NCBI GenBank assembly: GCA_001598975.1
Contig: BBXU01001557.1
Coordinates: 1 to 20,731 of the forward strand
From: Parachlorella kessleri
Taxonomy: Eukaryota; Chlorophyta; Trebouxiophyceae; Chlorellales; Chlorellaceae
Length of the DNA: 20,731 nt
Direction of reading: 5' to 3'
Made by a program: the position numbers and the translations under genes. Of the stretch, positions 18,701 to 20,731 are shown in pieces. The notes under the pieces were generated by a model. That model saw only the letters and a list, made by a program, of their open reading frames with translations, did no database searches and was not told the DNA's origin. Each line of letters starts with the position of its first letter. The stretch's first letter is position 1.

Positions 18701-20602
18701 AATACCTAAAACCAGCACTTGCATGACAGTATCCAAGGGCTCAAGTGAACGTCCTTATATCTCCAGCAGATGCGGTGGGATGGGGCAATCGCTGCTCTAA
18801 TCCCCCACACCTGTAGCTGGGAGCAGTCCTCGAAGCTCCAGCCGTTTCCCCGCTTGGCAAACTGCAGGTGGAGCCCCTTGGCCGCGTACTCCAGCTCCGC
18901 TGCAGAGGGCTGGCAGTTGGGGATGGGCACGCTGGGGGAGGGGACGGGCACGCTGGGCACGCTAGGTGAGGGGGCGGGCGCGCTAGGCACGCTGGGAGAG
19001 GGCGCGGGCACGTTGGGCACGCTGGGGGAGGGACTGGGCAGCGGGGAGGGCGCCTCCGCCGGGGCCTCTGGCTCTGGGATGGGGTCGGGGCTGGGTTGCT
19101 CTGCCTGGGGAGGGGGTGGGCTGGCGGGCAGTGGGAAGGGGGGCGGTGGGCTCCCGGGCACCACATGGGGCAGGGGCGGGCTGTCAGGGAGGAGAACCGG
19201 GGGTGGTGGGCTGGTGGGGGGTGCTGAGGCTGGAGGGGGCGGGCGAGCCTGCAGGGCATTTGGTGGAGGCGGTGCAGCCACCGGCAGCTGCTCTGGAGGC
19301 GCCACAGCAGGCTCCTGCTGGGGGGGCGGGGATGCCAGCCGCAGCGGCGGCGGTGGGCGGGCGGCGGGCTGGGGGCTTGGTGGCAGCGCAGGTTCCGCCG
19401 GCGGTGATGCAAACACTGCAGGGCTGGGTCCGGGGGCTGCAGTCGACCCCGGGGGCTGGGGCGCCGGCGCTGGCGAGGCTGCCGTGGGACTAGGCCCCTG
19501 TGGGGTGGGCCCAGGGGCGCGTGAGGAGGGGCTGGGGCTGCCTGGAGCGGGGGCCGGGGCAGGAGATGGCCCCGGGGGAGCCTGGGAGCCGGTGTATAGC
19601 TGCAAAAGAGGAGGAGTTCGGTGTCTTGAGACGGATTGGGGGGGCTGGTGAGGGGTGCTAAGTAGTTGCCAGCGGCATGCCGGGGGGGTGCAGTATGGAG
19701 CTCACCACTCCTGAGACTAACAAGTGGGATGGCCATCAACGCAGGCAGGCAGCAGTGTACGGGGTACCCATTTCCCAAGGGCTTGAGGTAGTTAACCTCC
19801 CCTCCACAAAGCACTCACCTGCACGTTCTTCAGTACCATGTACTGCTGCTGTACAATGGCTGGCATGGCAGACCAGTAGGCCATCTCCATTATGAAGGAG
19901 TTCACAGACAAGTCTGGGTGCAGCCTGTAGAGTATCCCCGCTGATTCCACCACCTTGGCGCCATTCACATACACCTGCAGCGATAGGAAGGGCAGAATAG
20001 GGCAAAGGGGCTTGCTGGGACAGAGAGATCTGGAGGGAGCGTGGAAAGCAGAGCAGGGTATGATAATACACAGTCACCGCATGGAGTGCATGCAGGATGC
20101 CACCCCCGCTTCCTCAGTATACAGAAATTGACCCAGGCCTGGAAACCCCAAAATGCTGGGCACGCTGCCAGGCAGAGCTGCGGTGTAAGCTGCGTGAGAC
20201 AGCATATACCCCGGGTGCCCTGCCCTCCTAATGGGCAAACCTCTCCCTGCCAGCCTGGCCTCATGGGCGGCTATCTCCATCAAAGCTGCTCTAAATACAC
20301 AGTGCAAGCCTGCTTGAGGCAGCCACCCTACAAAACATGACAGGCTGTCCGCCCGCCCACCTGCAACACCCCATCTGCCTCCGCCTCCTGGCCCACGCTG
20401 TCCAATCCTGCTTCAGGCAACAAACCACAGGCCAAACCCCCACCTGCAACACCCCATCCGCCTGGCCCACGCTGTTTAGCTGCAGCAGGATCTGCACGTC
20501 GTTCCAGTAGTCGGGCTTGAGCTGGAAGGAGCCGCCGCCGATGCTGACGCTGCCGTCGCTGCGGGCGCCGGTCAGGGGTGGGATCTTCCAGAAGGAGGCC
20601 GC
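15706..20602 (-). CDS. Secreted PL14-like/Pro-rich/GH128 modular protein, 5' end missing
   Basis: Ten exons lie in the window: 20602-20444, 19974-19819, 19599-18811, 18474-18362, 18072-17961, 17623-17514, 17083-16973, 16745-16579, 16408-16130, 15809-15706. They total 2100 bases (699 residues and TAG at 15708-15706), all phases agreeing if one GC-AG intron is accepted at 17514. The start codon and signal peptide lie beyond the window. Order (window residues): PL14-like sandwich 1-109, Pro-rich linker 110-332, GH128 domain about 333-597, Ser/Thr/Gly-rich tail with two N-glycosylation sequons (NGS, NST) and four Cys (C-x2-C, C-x3-C). GH128 enzymes hydrolyse beta-1,3-glucans; here one catalytic Glu is replaced, so activity is doubtful. 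Probably extracellular. Confidence 0.92.
17083..17514 (-). other. Probable GC-AG intron in the GH128 gene
   Basis: The exon ends GATTG/GCAAGTATG (GC at 17513-17512) and the next starts ATGCAG/GTGGGAC at 17083. Only the GC donor gives the phase needed for FDW/WDRFFAACQGC. The GT three bases on (CAA/GTATGA) would shift the frame. GCAAGT is the classic GC-donor hexamer. Confidence 0.8.
17245..17430. repeat. AT-rich island with an inverted repeat in a GH128 gene intron
   Basis: About 185 bases are strikingly AT-rich in a GC-rich locus. A perfect 9-bp inverted repeat, CATTATAAT at 17303-17311 and ATTATAATG at 17322-17330, flanks a 10-base loop. No open frame of note. It may be an insertion (miniature element or organelle-derived fragment); the origin is not visible. 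Confidence 0.75.
17915..17932 (+). repeat. C homopolymer near a donor of the GH128 gene
   Basis: Eighteen C in a row, continued by CCCCCTCCCCC. On the coding strand this is a G-rich tract beginning about 20 bases after the donor at 17960, able in principle to form a G-quadruplex in the pre-mRNA. Confidence 0.9.
18919..19590 (-). other. Extensin-like Pro-rich linker
   Basis: About 220 residues dominated by Pro, Ser and Ala (SPPPP, APSP motifs). Its last part (about 18919-19040) has four tandem copies of a decamer of the type PSPSVPxxPA. It joins the PL14-like and GH128 domains and is probably heavily O-glycosylated. Large open frames on the plus strand and in a second minus frame are composition artefacts. 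Confidence 0.88.
19819..20602 (-). other. Polysaccharide-lyase-14-like domain (C-terminal part)
   Basis: Two exons encode GSFQLKPDYWNDVQILLQLN, then SVGQADGVLQVYVNGAKV and QYMVLKNVQLYTG. This matches the usual order in PL14-type lyases (a KPGxW strand, a LNxxGxADGxLxVWVNG strand and a final YxxxKxxxLY strand). The N-terminal part of the fold would be upstream of the window. The usual FFGG segment reads MEMAYWS, so lyase activity cannot be assumed; a binding role is possible. Confidence 0.7.
20356..20475 (-). repeat. Second copy of the 3' end of the PL14-like exon with its donor
   Basis: The exon end at 20475-20444 (encoding SVGQADGVLQ, donor CAG/GTGGGG) is repeated at 20401-20361 in the intron (SVGQEAEADGVLQ, donor CAG/GTGGGC). 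The copy has a 9-base in-frame addition. Using the copy's donor would add 83 bases and shift the frame. Confidence 0.88.
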
Positions 20603-20731
20603 CTGCGGTACAAGTTGGGAGGGCAAGTGACATGGAGCCACTAGCGAGCCGGCAGATGGCCAGGCAAGGAACCCTGCAGGGGTGTGTGTGTGTGTGTGTG
20701 GGTAGGGGGGGGGAGGGGGGGTAGGGGGGGT
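20603..20731 (-). other. Partial intron at the right window edge
   Basis: Intron sequence upstream of the acceptor ACCGCAG/GCGGCC at 20602. It holds a (GT)n microsatellite at about 20681-20700 followed by long G runs to the window end, which look like a contig or gap edge. The 5' exons of the GH128 gene are beyond it. Confidence 0.65.

Larger units (their letters stand above)
16335..18918 (-). other. GH128 (Asl1-like) glycosidase domain with altered active site
   Basis: In order: KRGNGWSFEDC, SSVWWFTHTLTAP, LEFVPMIRN, KYLLAFHNANHMSDANLSPE, GLKLGSPSAS, FDWWDRFFAACQGCKVDF, NVYSC, YGKPIWVTEF, RYSWLG, SLLDPSKPSQVSTLGNYYNEF. These match the Glyco_hydro_cc layout. The usual FNEPxH reads FHNANH, so the catalytic Glu is Asn428 (window numbering). 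The usual HWY reads NVY. Glu526 in VTEF is kept. Confidence 0.88.

Noticed and set aside
18741..19814. Other long open frames over the Pro-rich exon, including the plus-strand frame at 18770-19651
   Set aside because: They arise from GC bias across the linker; only the minus frame through 19599-18811 joins the PL14-like and GH128 domains in phase.

Overview
The window looks like nuclear DNA of a green alga, most likely a chlamydomonadalean/volvocine species. It is GC-rich and intron-dense, with GT(G/A)AG-type donors and CTGCAG acceptors. It encodes secreted cell-wall proteins with long Pro/Ser/Ala linkers of the extensin/pherophorin style, and has UGUAA-type poly(A) signal candidates. No bacterial, phage or organellar gene set was seen. 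The species is not proven.

Three multi-exon genes lie head to tail on the minus strand; I rebuilt each by requiring every splice phase to agree. From right to left: (1) 20602-15706, 5'-truncated by the window edge, a secreted modular protein with a polysaccharide-lyase-14-like beta-sandwich, a Pro-rich linker, a GH128 (Asl1-like) glycosidase domain and a Cys-bearing tail. (2) 14292-9023, complete, 12 exons and 642 aa: signal peptide, expansin-type double-psi beta-barrel with an intact HFD motif, a short region without Trp, a Pro-rich linker with an FVRT repeat, and two ShKT-like six-Cys modules. (3) 7973-1563, an LMBR1/LMBRD2-type nine-helix membrane protein with at least 12 exons and an uncertain last exon.

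Genes 1 and 2 both look like wall or matrix remodelling proteins. The GH128 domain lacks the usual catalytic Glu of its NEP motif (Asn instead) but keeps the second Glu, so it may bind rather than cleave. The LMBRD2-like gene is not obviously linked in function.

The most unusual feature at DNA level is a recurring pattern in which a short exon end plus its splice site is copied into the neighbouring intron (exons ending at 4956, 5699 and 20444, the exon starting at 3193, and a short case at 13549). Other structures are a likely GC-AG intron, a 75-bp intronic tandem repeat, an AT-rich intronic island with an inverted repeat, and a block of CCARGGGGGT motifs with a 20-bp perfect palindrome between genes. 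Stretches 1-1304, 7974-9022 and 14293-15705 hold no gene I can support.
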